This document shows positions 7,592 to 16,057 of a stretch of DNA of 37,951 nucleotides, in pieces; within the stretch, counting starts at the first letter, position 1, and each line of letters opens with the position of its first letter. This DNA comes from Clostridiales bacterium (lineage in GTDB: Bacteria > Bacillota > Clostridia > Oscillospirales > Acutalibacteraceae): positions 1 to 37,951 of the forward strand of contig JAAWQC010000023.1 in NCBI GenBank assembly GCA_022800315.1. The letters run 5' to 3'. The notes beneath the pieces were generated by a model that did no database searches, was not told where the DNA came from, and worked only from the letters and a program-made list of their open reading frames with translations. A program made the position numbers and the translations under genes.

Positions 7592-8661
7592 CCTTCACCG
7601 TTCCTTTCCCCCTGGCGCAGCGCCTGCCGCACCTCGTCCACAGCGGGACACAACCGGTTCTCCTGCCGCGCCTTCCAGAAGGGCAGGCGGCACAGACCCG
7701 CCAGCGTACCGGCGCCGTACCATAGATGAAACAACAGGAATACAAAAGGCAGCAACAGCCCCTGGACGCAGAATTTTTCACCGCCGGCAAAGGCCCGTAT
7801 CGTCATCAGGACGGCGGCCAGACCGTAGGCCGCCCACATCAGCACAGCGAGCAGCGGATGGCCCAACAGGGCCAATACCGACGTAACAATCACTGCCAGA
7901 AAAAACGCGAAAGGGACAAAATGATACAGGGAGAAACAGCGGGGGCACACACCCATGGTCAGGCCGATCCACCGGCCGTTGAGATACTTTTGCCGCAGCA
8001 GGCGGGACAGGGTGCTCCGCGCCTCGCGGGACGAGGAGATGGCCGGGTCCAGCAGCATACGGAACCCGGCCTGCTTCATACGGTAGTGCATTTCGTTGTC
8101 CTCGGTGCGGGCCAGACGTTCGTCATACCCGCCCACCGTTTCAAATACCCGGCGGGAATAGGCCGCAAAGGCCACCGTCTCCACATATTCTTTTTTCGTG
8201 CTGCGCCGGAATTTGGCCGCCCCGCCACCGAAGGCGGAATTCTCCGCCATCAGCAGCACCCGCTGCCAATGGCTGTCGCCGGTCAGAACGCTGGTGACCG
8301 TCCCGCCGCAGATCGATTCTCCCTCCCCGATATCCTCTGCGTTCCGGCGAACGAAATCGGCTGGGATGCGGGTATGGGCGTCCACTCGCAGAATGATGTC
8401 GCCGCGGGCCTCCCTCAGGGCCACATTCCAGCCTCTGGGCAGGGTCCTGCCGGGGTTGTCCAGCACACAGACCCGCTGAAAGTCCGCGCGATTGCTTTTC
8501 TGAAACTTTTCGAAAACCGCCCGGGTCCCATCGTCGGAACGGCTGTCCACCAGCAGAATCTCCATCTCCCCGTGATCGTAATCCTGGGCGGTCAGGTCCC
8601 TGAGAATATCCGGCAGGACCGGGGCGGCGTTGTACGCCACGATGATAAAGGAAACCAGCAT
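7588..8661 (-). CDS. GT2-family glycosyltransferase, ExoA-like, with C-terminal membrane helices
   Basis: This 357-residue protein has a GT-A domain followed by about three to four membrane segments (about residues 245-335). The start LVSFIIVAYNAAPVL, the LLVDSRSDDGT loop and the DxD-like element ILRVDAHTRIP mark a GT2 enzyme, and CGGTV and DNEMHYRMKQAGFR fit the succinoglycan ExoA subgroup. It probably extends the lipid-linked sugar at the membrane. A strong ribosome binding site (GGAGGAG) precedes the ATG, and the stop overlaps the next gene by four bases, implying coupled translation. The sugar is not predictable. Confidence 0.9.
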   Translation of the reverse strand: MLVSFIIVAYNAAPVLPDILRDLTAQDYDHGEMEILLVDSRSDDGTRAVFEKFQKSNRADFQRVCVLDNPGRTLPRGWNVALREARGDIILRVDAHTRIPADFVRRNAEDIGEGESICGGTVTSVLTGDSHWQRVLLMAENSAFGGGAAKFRRSTKKEYVETVAFAAYSRRVFETVGGYDERLARTEDNEMHYRMKQAGFRMLLDPAISSSREARSTLSRLLRQKYLNGRWIGLTMGVCPRCFSLYHFVPFAFFLAVIVTSVLALLGHPLLAVLMWAAYGLAAVLMTIRAFAGGEKFCVQGLLLPFVFLLFHLWYGAGTLAGLCRLPFWKARQENRLCPAVDEVRQALRQGERNGEG

Positions 8662-8739
8662 GTAACTCCTCCGCTACCGGCGCCTGCCCGCCGGCCGTCA
8701 ATCGGCCGGATAGGGATCAACGCCTGAAATCCGCTCCCC

Positions 8740-9930
8740 TTACAGCAGGGAGCACACCGTGTCCAGCAGATAGTCGATCATCTCGTCGGTCAGGCAGGTG
8801 TGCAGCGGCAGGGTGACTTCGTTCTCAAACAGCCGGCAGGCCTGGGGATAATCCTCGGGGCGGAAGCCCAGCTCGCGGTAAGCGGTATGCATGGGCAGCG
8901 GCTTATAATGGACATTGGCCGCAATATCACGCTCCGCCAATTTTATAATAAACCGGTTGCGTTCTTCCAGGCTGCGGCCGGTCAGGTTCATCAGATACAG
9001 ATGGCCGCTGGAGGCATGGTCGGGCCCATAATGGTTCAGCACCGTCACCGGCCTGCCGCGCAGCGCCTCGTCGTACCGTGCGATCATTTCCCGGCGGCGC
9101 TCCAGCATCTGAGGATACCGCTTCAGCTGCGCCAGTCCCAGCGCCGCCATGATGTCGGTCATATTGCACTTATAATAGGGGGCGACGATATCGTATTCCC
9201 ACGCGCCCAGCCTGGTCTTGGCCAGTGCGTCCTTGGACTGACCGTGCAGGGACAAAAGCATGTAACCGTGGTAGAGCTCTTCATCGTCCACGCCGGGCAG
9301 GGAACGCCAGGTCACCGCCCCGCCCTCGCCGGTGGTCAGGTTCTTAACTGCATGAAAGGAAAAGGTGGTGAAATCGGCGATTTCGCCGCACATTTTCCCC
9401 TGCCGCTGGGCACCGAAGGCGTGGGCGGCATCGGTGATGATCACGACCCGCCCGATTTTCTCCTGGAGCGGACCGGCGGGATGAAACAGAGCCTTTTTGC
9501 GCTCTACCGCAGCGAATATCCGGTCGTAGTCACACACGATTCCCGCCAGATCCACCGGAATGACCGCCTTAGTCTTCTCGGTGATCGCTTCCTCCAGCCG
9601 GTCGTAATCCATTTCATACGAACCGGGCGCGGTATCGACCAGCACCGGTGTTGCTCCCACGTGACAGATTACGCTGGCCGACGCGGTATAGGTATAGGCG
9701 GAGGTGATAACCTCGTCGCCCGGACCGATGCCCAGCATGCGCAGGGTGCACTCCATCGCCGCCGTGGCCGAGTTCAGGCACACCGCCTTCGGGGTATGGC
9801 ACCACGCGGAAATCTCCTGCTCAAACCGTTTGGTTTTCGGTCCGGTGGTGATCCAGCCCGACCGCAGGGTATCGACAACTTCCTCTATTTCCAGTTCTCC
9901 AATATCCGGGGGAGAAAAAGAGATATGCAT
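8740..9930 (-). CDS. DegT/DnrJ/EryC1/StrS-family PLP sugar aminotransferase
   Basis: This 396-residue PLP enzyme of the family converts nucleotide-linked keto-sugars to amino sugars. The start MHISFSPPDIGELEIEEV, the early SGWITTGPKTKRFE, the DAAHAFGAQ motif (about residues 168-176) and FHAVKNLTTGEGG with its Schiff-base lysine are all present. The length is typical. It resembles aminotransferases that make 4-amino-4,6-dideoxy sugars such as PseC or PglE types, but the exact substrate is inference. No matching 4,6-dehydratase is in the window. It is the first biosynthetic gene of the polysaccharide operon, 58 bases after the Xre regulator and 78 bases before the GT2 gene. Confidence 0.92.
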   Translation of the reverse strand: MHISFSPPDIGELEIEEVVDTLRSGWITTGPKTKRFEQEISAWCHTPKAVCLNSATAAMECTLRMLGIGPGDEVITSAYTYTASASVICHVGATPVLVDTAPGSYEMDYDRLEEAITEKTKAVIPVDLAGIVCDYDRIFAAVERKKALFHPAGPLQEKIGRVVIITDAAHAFGAQRQGKMCGEIADFTTFSFHAVKNLTTGEGGAVTWRSLPGVDDEELYHGYMLLSLHGQSKDALAKTRLGAWEYDIVAPYYKCNMTDIMAALGLAQLKRYPQMLERRREMIARYDEALRGRPVTVLNHYGPDHASSGHLYLMNLTGRSLEERNRFIIKLAERDIAANVHYKPLPMHTAYRELGFRPEDYPQACRLFENEVTLPLHTCLTDEMIDYLLDTVCSLL

Positions 9931-9988
9931 ATCCGTTCAGACCTTTCAAATAGGTTTCCGCACAGGGAGCGGTCCATGGCCGACGCTG

Positions 9989-10291
9989 TCAGGCGATACG
10001 GGGAGCCTCCACATGGAGAAACTCAGCAAGCTCCGCCGTGAACAGCTGGCGCTCATAAAGCAGTTTTCGGGTGGGTTCGTTGCTCATGAAGAAAAAAATC
10101 ACTGCCAGATACGTATCCCAGGACATTTTCCGCTTGTGATTTTCAATCGCCACAATACTCTGGCGGGAAATATCCAGCTTGACCGCCAGCTCTGCCTGCG
10201 ACAGACCGAGACAGGCGCGCAGCGCCGGCAGTTCCGGGATCAGCCGTTCAATCAGTTCCGCCTTCCGTATTTCCGCCGCGTTTTCTGTCAT
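9989..10291 (-). CDS. Xre-family helix-turn-helix regulator
   Basis: The 100-residue protein has a central HTH (about residues 22-60) with LGLSQAELAVKLDISRQS and the following IENHKRKMSWDTYLAVI, the usual lambda-Cro/Xre pattern. The short C-terminal part has no recognisable ligand domain. A GGGGGG ribosome binding site precedes the ATG. A consensus sigma-A promoter lies 141-169 bases upstream, with an inverted repeat at its downstream edge that could be the operator. It is probably an autoregulator that also sets transcription of the polysaccharide operon starting 58 bases downstream, because no terminator separates them. That link is inference. Confidence 0.88.
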   Translation of the reverse strand: MTENAAEIRKAELIERLIPELPALRACLGLSQAELAVKLDISRQSIVAIENHKRKMSWDTYLAVIFFFMSNEPTRKLLYERQLFTAELAEFLHVEAPRIA

Positions 10292-10414
10292 ATGAACGCC
10301 CCCCAGCCCTGTCGTCGTGTAAACAATCTCATAATCGTAAAGGCAGCCGGTTGACTCGAGAGATCCACTGCCCCGACCTCCCCTGACAGAAGGCAGATTT
10401 TCCCTCTTTTTATA

Positions 10415-10431
10415 GTTAACCAGCTTTTAAC
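10415..10431. promoter_or_regulatory. Inverted repeat at the Xre promoter, possible operator
   Basis: GTTAA, seven bases, TTAAC lies immediately downstream of the -10 hexamer of the 10432-10460 promoter, at about the transcription start. This is a typical place for an autorepressor to bind. The half-sites are short, so chance is possible. Confidence 0.4.
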
Positions 10432-10460
10432 AGTATAGTGAAAGTCACATTATTTGTCAA
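10432..10460 (-). promoter_or_regulatory. Sigma-A promoter for the Xre gene and probably the polysaccharide operon
   Basis: On the minus strand TTGACA (10455-10460), a 17-base spacer and TATACT (10432-10437) form a near-perfect sigma-A promoter. Transcription would begin near 10425, leaving a leader of about 130 bases before the Xre gene. Confidence 0.85.
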
Positions 10461-10623
10461 TAGTGTATCCCTTACACCCCGGCGGTCATGGCTCTGTTTC
10501 TAGGGTTAGTATACCCCCGCCGCGCCTGTCCTCATACATATTTTACTAAATCTGCCCACCGTCAGGGTTGGCTTTCTCCGTTCTGATGCCTCCACGATTT
10601 GCCAGCGGCAGCGAAAGGCGACA

Positions 10624-10658
10624 GTAAAACCGCCCTCTCCCGTAGGGGAAAGGACGGT
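10624..10658 (-). terminator. Terminator of the ABC-DUF1854 operon
   Basis: On the minus strand AACCGTCC and the following TTTCCCC pair with GGAGAGGGCGGTT to give a stem of about 13 bp including two G-U pairs. Only a short U-run (GGTTTTAC) follows. It lies just after the stop of the second ABC gene. Confidence 0.6.
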
Positions 10659-10665
10659 TCATCCG

Positions 10666-12882
10666 TTATGTCCGCGCCGCGCGGTTTTCTTTCTCACCCC
10701 TGACCTTATGCATCTCCAGCTGGGCCATCACCAGCCCGTAATAGAGGCCCTTGAACCGCATCAGCTCGTTATGGGTGCCGACCTCAGCGATATGGTGGCG
10801 GTCGAGCACCACGATCCGGTCGGCCTCCCGCAGGGTGGACAGCCGGTGGGCGATGGCGATGGTGGTCCTGCCTTTGGTCAGGCGGTTCATAGCCTGCTGT
10901 ATCTGGTATTCGGTTTCGGTGTCCAGACTGCTGGTCGCCTCGTCGAGGATAAGCAGGCGGGGATTGTGGAGGATGGCGCGGGCGATGGCGATCCGCTGCC
11001 GCTCGCCCCCCGACAGGGTATAGCCCTTTTCCCCCACATATGTATCGTAGCCATCGGGGAATTTCACGATGAATTCGTGGGCGTTGGCCATTTTAGCGGC
11101 GCGGATCACCTCCTCGGCCTTCGCGTCCGGTTTGGCGAACCGGATATTGTCGAAAACCGTGCCGGAGAACAGGAAGGTCTCCTGCAGCACCACCCCGATC
11201 TGGCCGTGCAGACAGTCCCGCTCCAGCGTATCGATGGGGATGCCGTCGATGAGGATATGTCCGTCGTCCGCGTCGTACAGACGCATCAGCAGGTTAATCA
11301 TGGTGGATTTGCCGGTGCCAGAGGCGCCCACCAGCCCGATCATCTCCCCCGGCTGAATGTGCAAATCGATGTGTTCCAGCACCGGTTCGTAAGAATGGTA
11401 GCCGAAGGTCACATCGTCGAAAACGATATCCCCCGTAATCTCATGCTCCACCGAACCGGGGGCGTCGGTGATATCCGCCTGTTCGTCCAGCACATCGTAG
11501 ATACGCTCCAGCGCCGTACTCACCCGCATCAGCATCCGGGGCAGGCGGCTCAGATACTGCAGGGGCATATACACCATGTTGGCGTAGGCCATAAACTGCA
11601 CCAGCTGGCCGGGCGTCATCGTTTCGTTCAGGACATTGAGACCGCCGAAGTAAAGCACGAACAGGGTGCCCGACGTGATGATAAAGGTGACAAAGGGGTA
11701 AAGCGTCGCCCAGAAGGTCTCGTTGCGCCGCTGGATATCGGTCTGCCGTTCGGTATATTCCTGGAACCGCTCGGTCTCCCGCTGCTCCTGTCCAAAGGAT
11801 TTGACCACCCGAATACCGGCAATCACGTCCTCCAGCCGGCCGTTCACCTTGTCGTTCATCCGCCATTGCTGCCGCCACAGCCGCCGTTCCTTTTTTCGGA
11901 ACAGACGTACCAGCAGCAGGGCGAGAGGGGCGAAGGCCAGCGTCAGCAGCGCCAGCCGCCAGTCGATGACCATCATCATGATCAGGGCGCCCGCCATGAT
12001 GAAAATCTGGGTAAACATATTGGCGAAGACTTCTTCCATAAACTCGCGGATACGGGCGGAATCCTCCACCACCCGATTCATCAGCTCGCCGGTCTCCCGA
12101 CTGTTCAGGAAGGTCATGGACAGCTCGCTGATCTTGGCGAACACCCGCTCCCGCAAGTCCTTGGCAATGCGGGTTCCCAAACTGTTGCTCCACAGCGTCT
12201 TGCCCACATGCAGGGTGATCTGCACCGCCAGGATGATCAGCATCACCAGCAAAAAGCCGCCCAGCTGCTTCGCGGTGCCGCTGGCGGGCACCAGTACCTG
12301 GTCGATAAAGTCGCGTATCACCGATTGCTGTCCCATGCTCAGAGCGGATATTCCCGCCATAAACACCGTGATCAGCAGCAGGGGCGCCGCGTACCGGCTG
12401 CACAAATCCCACAGCCGGCGCAAGGTGCGCCCCCGTCCCGCGCAGCGGGAACACTGGTTGGTGCCGGGAAGGGCCCGGCCGCAGGTGGGGCAGTGGCGTT
12501 CCCGTTCGGAGCTCTGCACCTCCCGGTCCACCTGACGGCAGAACAGGGTCGCGCCCCGCGCTGCATAGGACTGCCGCACCAGATGCCGCATGGAGAAACG
12601 GCACAGCAGCCGCTCCTCCCCGCCGGCTTTGGCCAGCAGCAGCCCGCAGTTCACCTGGGGGCTGCACAGGATTTCGTCCGTTTCCTCCAGCGCCACCGTA
12701 TCGGCGAGGAGGCCGTCCATCAGGAGAAACAGATGGCGTTTTGTCACCACCGTCCAGCCGGCGGCGTCCCCCTCCCCCTCCCGGGTCATATCGCAGGGGA
12801 CGCAGTACACGATTGCTTCGCTTTTCAGAAACGGGCGCAGTGTTTCCGCCTCCCGGTCGGGGAGGGTATATTTCAGATTCAT
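10666..12882 (-). CDS. ABC exporter half-transporter with N-terminal extra domain and zinc ribbon (second of pair)
   Basis: This 738-residue protein has four visible parts. Residues 1-125 form a beta-rich, possibly PH-like domain. A zinc ribbon follows (CPTC at 131-134, CSRC at 144-147). Next is a six-helix type-I exporter membrane domain (about 165-450). The C-terminal ATPase has Walker A GASGTGKST, Q-loop VLQETFLF, signature LSGGERQR, Walker B LLILDEATSSLD and the switch His in IAIAHRLST. All ATPase motifs are intact. The N-terminal segment GLLLAKAGGEERLLCRFS is clearly related to GLLKVKLDGEEIWLCRFS in the partner ABC gene. It is the third gene of a three-gene operon, followed by a terminator. 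The exported substrate is unknown. Heterodimerisation with the partner is inferred from pairing and shared extra domains. Confidence 0.92.
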   Translation of the reverse strand: MNLKYTLPDREAETLRPFLKSEAIVYCVPCDMTREGEGDAAGWTVVTKRHLFLLMDGLLADTVALEETDEILCSPQVNCGLLLAKAGGEERLLCRFSMRHLVRQSYAARGATLFCRQVDREVQSSERERHCPTCGRALPGTNQCSRCAGRGRTLRRLWDLCSRYAAPLLLITVFMAGISALSMGQQSVIRDFIDQVLVPASGTAKQLGGFLLVMLIILAVQITLHVGKTLWSNSLGTRIAKDLRERVFAKISELSMTFLNSRETGELMNRVVEDSARIREFMEEVFANMFTQIFIMAGALIMMMVIDWRLALLTLAFAPLALLLVRLFRKKERRLWRQQWRMNDKVNGRLEDVIAGIRVVKSFGQEQRETERFQEYTERQTDIQRRNETFWATLYPFVTFIITSGTLFVLYFGGLNVLNETMTPGQLVQFMAYANMVYMPLQYLSRLPRMLMRVSTALERIYDVLDEQADITDAPGSVEHEITGDIVFDDVTFGYHSYEPVLEHIDLHIQPGEMIGLVGASGTGKSTMINLLMRLYDADDGHILIDGIPIDTLERDCLHGQIGVVLQETFLFSGTVFDNIRFAKPDAKAEEVIRAAKMANAHEFIVKFPDGYDTYVGEKGYTLSGGERQRIAIARAILHNPRLLILDEATSSLDTETEYQIQQAMNRLTKGRTTIAIAHRLSTLREADRIVVLDRHHIAEVGTHNELMRFKGLYYGLVMAQLEMHKVRGEKENRAART

Positions 12883-12946
12883 GGTTCACCCCATCTTTCT
12901 GGTCGCGTGTCGGCGGTCAAGGGGTCTGAGGGCCGCCGCCCTGTAA

Positions 12947-13504
12947 TCAGATGAACAGGTCCAGCTCCCGGATTTCCCGTGAGCTCAGCTTATTCAAGTC
13001 GGGTATCTCGAACCGGTTGCCGTCGATGTCGTTGATCAGGTACCGGCCTCCCCCGATGCTGTATACGCTGCCGCCGCCCATGCGCACAGTGAAGCGGCAG
13101 ACCCCGCGATCGGTGGTCACGTCCCAGTAGGAATAGCCGTATTCTTCTTTAATGCTCTTGATTCGGCTGATCTGCGGGATAAAATACCGCAGAGCCATCT
13201 GTTCCTCCAGCATTTCCTGTGTTTCACGGGGCAGCGCCCCCAACTCCTCGATCAGGCCGATCTCCTTCCCGTCGCCCTCTGGCTCCCGGATGGAAATATA
13301 GCGGCCGGGATCCGAAAAGGGGAAGCAGCGGTGGACCGACACCCGCGTAAAGCTTTTGACCTCGCCGTCGGGCGCGGTGTAGTCCATGCCGACAAACCCG
13401 CCGCCGGTGCGGCGGAACACGGCGTTATCCGCCGTGATCGGCCGGATGGCAATCAGCTGTTCAACCGCCTGTTTTTCCTGTTCCAGTATATCGTTATGTT
13501 CCAA
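12947..13504 (-). CDS. DUF1854 family protein
   Basis: The 185-residue soluble protein has no signal peptide or membrane segment. The pattern HRCFPFSDPGRYISIR (about residues 54-69), EIGLIEEL, the stretch RYFIPQISRIKSIKEEYGYSYWDV (written here in parts: RYFIPQISRI and EEYGYSYWDVTTDRG), and the C-terminal DIDGNRFEIPDLNKL fit DUF1854. In proteobacteria such genes occur beside cyanophycin synthetases and ABC transporters, but no cyanophycin gene is in this window. It lies between two ABC exporter genes with 33 and 64 base gaps, so it is almost certainly co-transcribed and may be an accessory subunit. The start appears to be a TTG, with AGGGA about nine bases upstream. Confidence 0.85.
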   Translation of the reverse strand: MEHNDILEQEKQAVEQLIAIRPITADNAVFRRTGGGFVGMDYTAPDGEVKSFTRVSVHRCFPFSDPGRYISIREPEGDGKEIGLIEELGALPRETQEMLEEQMALRYFIPQISRIKSIKEEYGYSYWDVTTDRGVCRFTVRMGGGSVYSIGGGRYLINDIDGNRFEIPDLNKLSSREIRELDLFI

Positions 13505-13537
13505 AATGACATCCCTGCCTTTCGTTGAGCGGCGGCA

Positions 13538-15880
13538 TCAGTCCTCACCGATCCCCCGCATGGCCAGCGCCTTCGACTGGAGCTGCAGCAGCTTGTAGTA
13601 AACGCCCCGCTTCTCCACCAGCTCCTGATGGGTTCCGTTTTCGATGAGCTTGCCCTCCTCCAACACGATCAGACGGTCGGCGGAGCGGAGGGTCGACAGC
13701 CGGTGGGCGATAGAGATGGTGGTGCGTCCCTCGATCAGGCGGTCGAGGGAATCCTGAATTGCCCGCTCGGTTTCGGTATCCACCGAAGCGGTCGCTTCGT
13801 CCAGCACCAGAATGCGCGGATCGGCCAATACAGCCCGGGCGATGGAAACGCGCTGCCGTTCCCCCCCTGACAGCTGCCGGCCGCCGGTGCCGATCAGGGT
13901 GTCGTACCCATCGGGCAGACGGCAGATGAAGGAGTGGGCGCTGGCCGCCTGGGCCGCCTGAACGATTTCCTCCCGGGAGGCGTCCGGTCTCGCATAGGCG
14001 ATATTTTCCGCGATGGTCCCCATGAAAATATAGGTCTCCTGGCTGACCATCGCCACCGCACCGCGAAGGGAGGCGAAGGCAATGTCCTTCACGTTGACGC
14101 CGTCCAGCAGCACCTCGCCGCCGTCAGGATCGTACAGCCGGGTAATCAGGTTGACCAGAGTGGATTTGCCCGCCCCGGATTTGCCCACGATGCCCAGCAT
14201 TTCTCCGGCTTTTACCTGAAAGCTCACATCTTTCAGCACCGGCTTGTTCGCTTCATAGCCGAAGGTGACGTTTTTCAGCTCCACATCGCCGTGTATATCC
14301 AGTGTCACCGCCCGCTCGCTCTCCACAATTTCGGGCACCGTGTCGATAATCTCGAATACGCGCTGCCCCGCGTTCATGCTGGAGGTCCAAAAGCGGAAAA
14401 TGTTCGAGAAAAATTCCAACGGCCCCTGCATCATATTTAAATAATTGATGAAGGTCAGCAGCATACCGTATGTAAAGGCGGATGACTTGTCTGTAACCAG
14501 CAGGGCTCCCACGAACCAGACCAGCACCACCGGCACCTGCTGCGCAACGCTGTAGGCGATATCGTACAGGCTGCCGTAACGCACCACGTTCATTTCGGCG
14601 TTCCGCACCGTACCATTGACCTTGACAAAGCGCTTGTTCTCATGCTCCTCCTGACCGAAGGCCTTGACCACCCGCGCCCCTTCGAAGCTGTCGTGCAGGA
14701 GCGAATACATGCTGCGGTTGGTCCGCGCCCGGCGGCCGTGGGCATGCCAGAAGCGGGGAAGCATCCGGTAGCTGACAAAAAACAACGGCGGCAGCAGGAT
14801 GAAGCACACGATGGCCAGCCGCCAGTCGGTGACGAACATAATCACCGCCGCAAAACCAAAGGTCGCCACATTGTACAGCAGGAACGGCAGTCCGTCGATA
14901 AAGAAGCTGGTGACGTCGTTGGCGTCGTTGTTGACCCGCTGCATCAGGCTGCCGGTTTGCCGCCGTGTAAAGAACCCGATGGACAGCTTGGACAGCGAAG
15001 CGAACACCTTCTGCTTCATCTTGCAAACCACGCTGGGGACGATGAAGGCGCTCTGCCGCCCGTGGATCACGCCGGTGACGTGCATCATCAGCTGGGCACC
15101 CGCCGCCGCGATCACGAGCAGGAGCAGCATCAGGGCGAAGTTGCCCGGTATCCCCAGCCGATCGGCAAGCCCGCCGTCCCGGCCCAGCACTTGGTCGTAC
15201 AGCAGGGAGCCGGTCAGCAGCGGCCAGATTACGTTGAACAGACCGGACAGGGTCAGAAAAATCAGCATCACGGCGACCCGGCCCTTATACTCCTTAAAGT
15301 AAGCCAGTATCCGCCAGAAGATGGTTTTTTTCTCCATACAGCGGGGGCAGACGGCCCGCCCCTTCTCCGGATAGGGGGCCCCGCATTTCGGGCAGCAGGT
15401 GTCCTCCTCCTCCTTCGGCGGTTCCTCTCCCTTCATCAGCAGGCACAGGCGGGTCATCTCCCGCACACGGCTGGAGGAAAACCGGCACAACCAGATTTCT
15501 TCACCGTCCAGCTTGACCTTCAGCAAACCGCCGACCACCTGTCCCAGCACCTCCGGTTCGCTCAGCCGGCCGCGGTCGAATTCGTAGGTTTCGGCGATTT
15601 TTTCCCTGGCATGGGCGGCCGCCAGCTCCTGCGTCCCGGTGTTTTCCGCCCCGCGGCCCCGCCGGCCCGTGGTTTCGGGCATACCCGAATAGTTCAGCTC
15701 TCCGGACAGGGAGGATACCATAAAAATCAGTTTGTCCCCGGTGAGCGCCAAATACAGGTTGCGCAGTTCACCGTCCTTGGTCAGATCGGCGCAGGCGGCC
15801 GCCAGCACCTCATTTTCCTCTACACCGCGCCGGCGCAGTTCTTCCCGCGCCGCGCGGGATATCCTCTTCGTTTCATCCAT
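13538..15880 (-). CDS. ABC exporter half-transporter with N-terminal extra domain and zinc ribbon (first of pair)
   Basis: This 780-residue protein has the same layout as its partner. It begins with an N-terminal domain (about 1-155) and a zinc ribbon (CPKC at 163-166, CPRC at 178-181). A six-helix exporter domain (about 190-500) and an ATPase follow, with Walker A GKSGAGKST, Q-loop VSQETYIF, signature LSGGERQR, Walker B ILVLDEATASVD and switch His in ISIAHRLST. Both ATP sites of the putative heterodimer should therefore be catalytic, unlike many heterodimeric exporters with one degenerate site. The start was moved to the ATG at 15880 (MDETKRISRAAREE); a longer frame adds 18 residues without a better ribosome site. 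It is the first gene of the operon. I saw no convincing promoter in the 177-base gap upstream. Substrate unknown. Confidence 0.92.
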   Translation of the reverse strand: MDETKRISRAAREELRRRGVEENEVLAAACADLTKDGELRNLYLALTGDKLIFMVSSLSGELNYSGMPETTGRRGRGAENTGTQELAAAHAREKIAETYEFDRGRLSEPEVLGQVVGGLLKVKLDGEEIWLCRFSSSRVREMTRLCLLMKGEEPPKEEEDTCCPKCGAPYPEKGRAVCPRCMEKKTIFWRILAYFKEYKGRVAVMLIFLTLSGLFNVIWPLLTGSLLYDQVLGRDGGLADRLGIPGNFALMLLLLVIAAAGAQLMMHVTGVIHGRQSAFIVPSVVCKMKQKVFASLSKLSIGFFTRRQTGSLMQRVNNDANDVTSFFIDGLPFLLYNVATFGFAAVIMFVTDWRLAIVCFILLPPLFFVSYRMLPRFWHAHGRRARTNRSMYSLLHDSFEGARVVKAFGQEEHENKRFVKVNGTVRNAEMNVVRYGSLYDIAYSVAQQVPVVLVWFVGALLVTDKSSAFTYGMLLTFINYLNMMQGPLEFFSNIFRFWTSSMNAGQRVFEIIDTVPEIVESERAVTLDIHGDVELKNVTFGYEANKPVLKDVSFQVKAGEMLGIVGKSGAGKSTLVNLITRLYDPDGGEVLLDGVNVKDIAFASLRGAVAMVSQETYIFMGTIAENIAYARPDASREEIVQAAQAASAHSFICRLPDGYDTLIGTGGRQLSGGERQRVSIARAVLADPRILVLDEATASVDTETERAIQDSLDRLIEGRTTISIAHRLSTLRSADRLIVLEEGKLIENGTHQELVEKRGVYYKLLQLQSKALAMRGIGED

Positions 15881-16057
15881 AAGGCCCTGCCTTTCTCTGT
15901 TTGCCGCGCATAAACTGCAGCGGCAAGTCCTCACTTTCCTCTTGTCTCAGGCATCCTGCCTCAACCGTAGGGACAGGAAAACAAAAGGCTCAGGTCGATG
16001 TTTTGTCCTCTTCTGCTCTATATCATCCAGACACCGGCTGGCATCCGCCGGCGTGGG

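Noticed and set aside
10708-12954. Plus-strand open frame of 748 codons
   Set aside because: It is antisense to the second ABC exporter, His/Gln/Pro-rich and without any domain. It is a composition shadow.
10666-15880. Assignment of the ABC-DUF1854 operon to cyanophycin metabolism
   Set aside because: No cyanophycin synthetase or cyanophycinase is in the window; the link rests only on family associations in other phyla.
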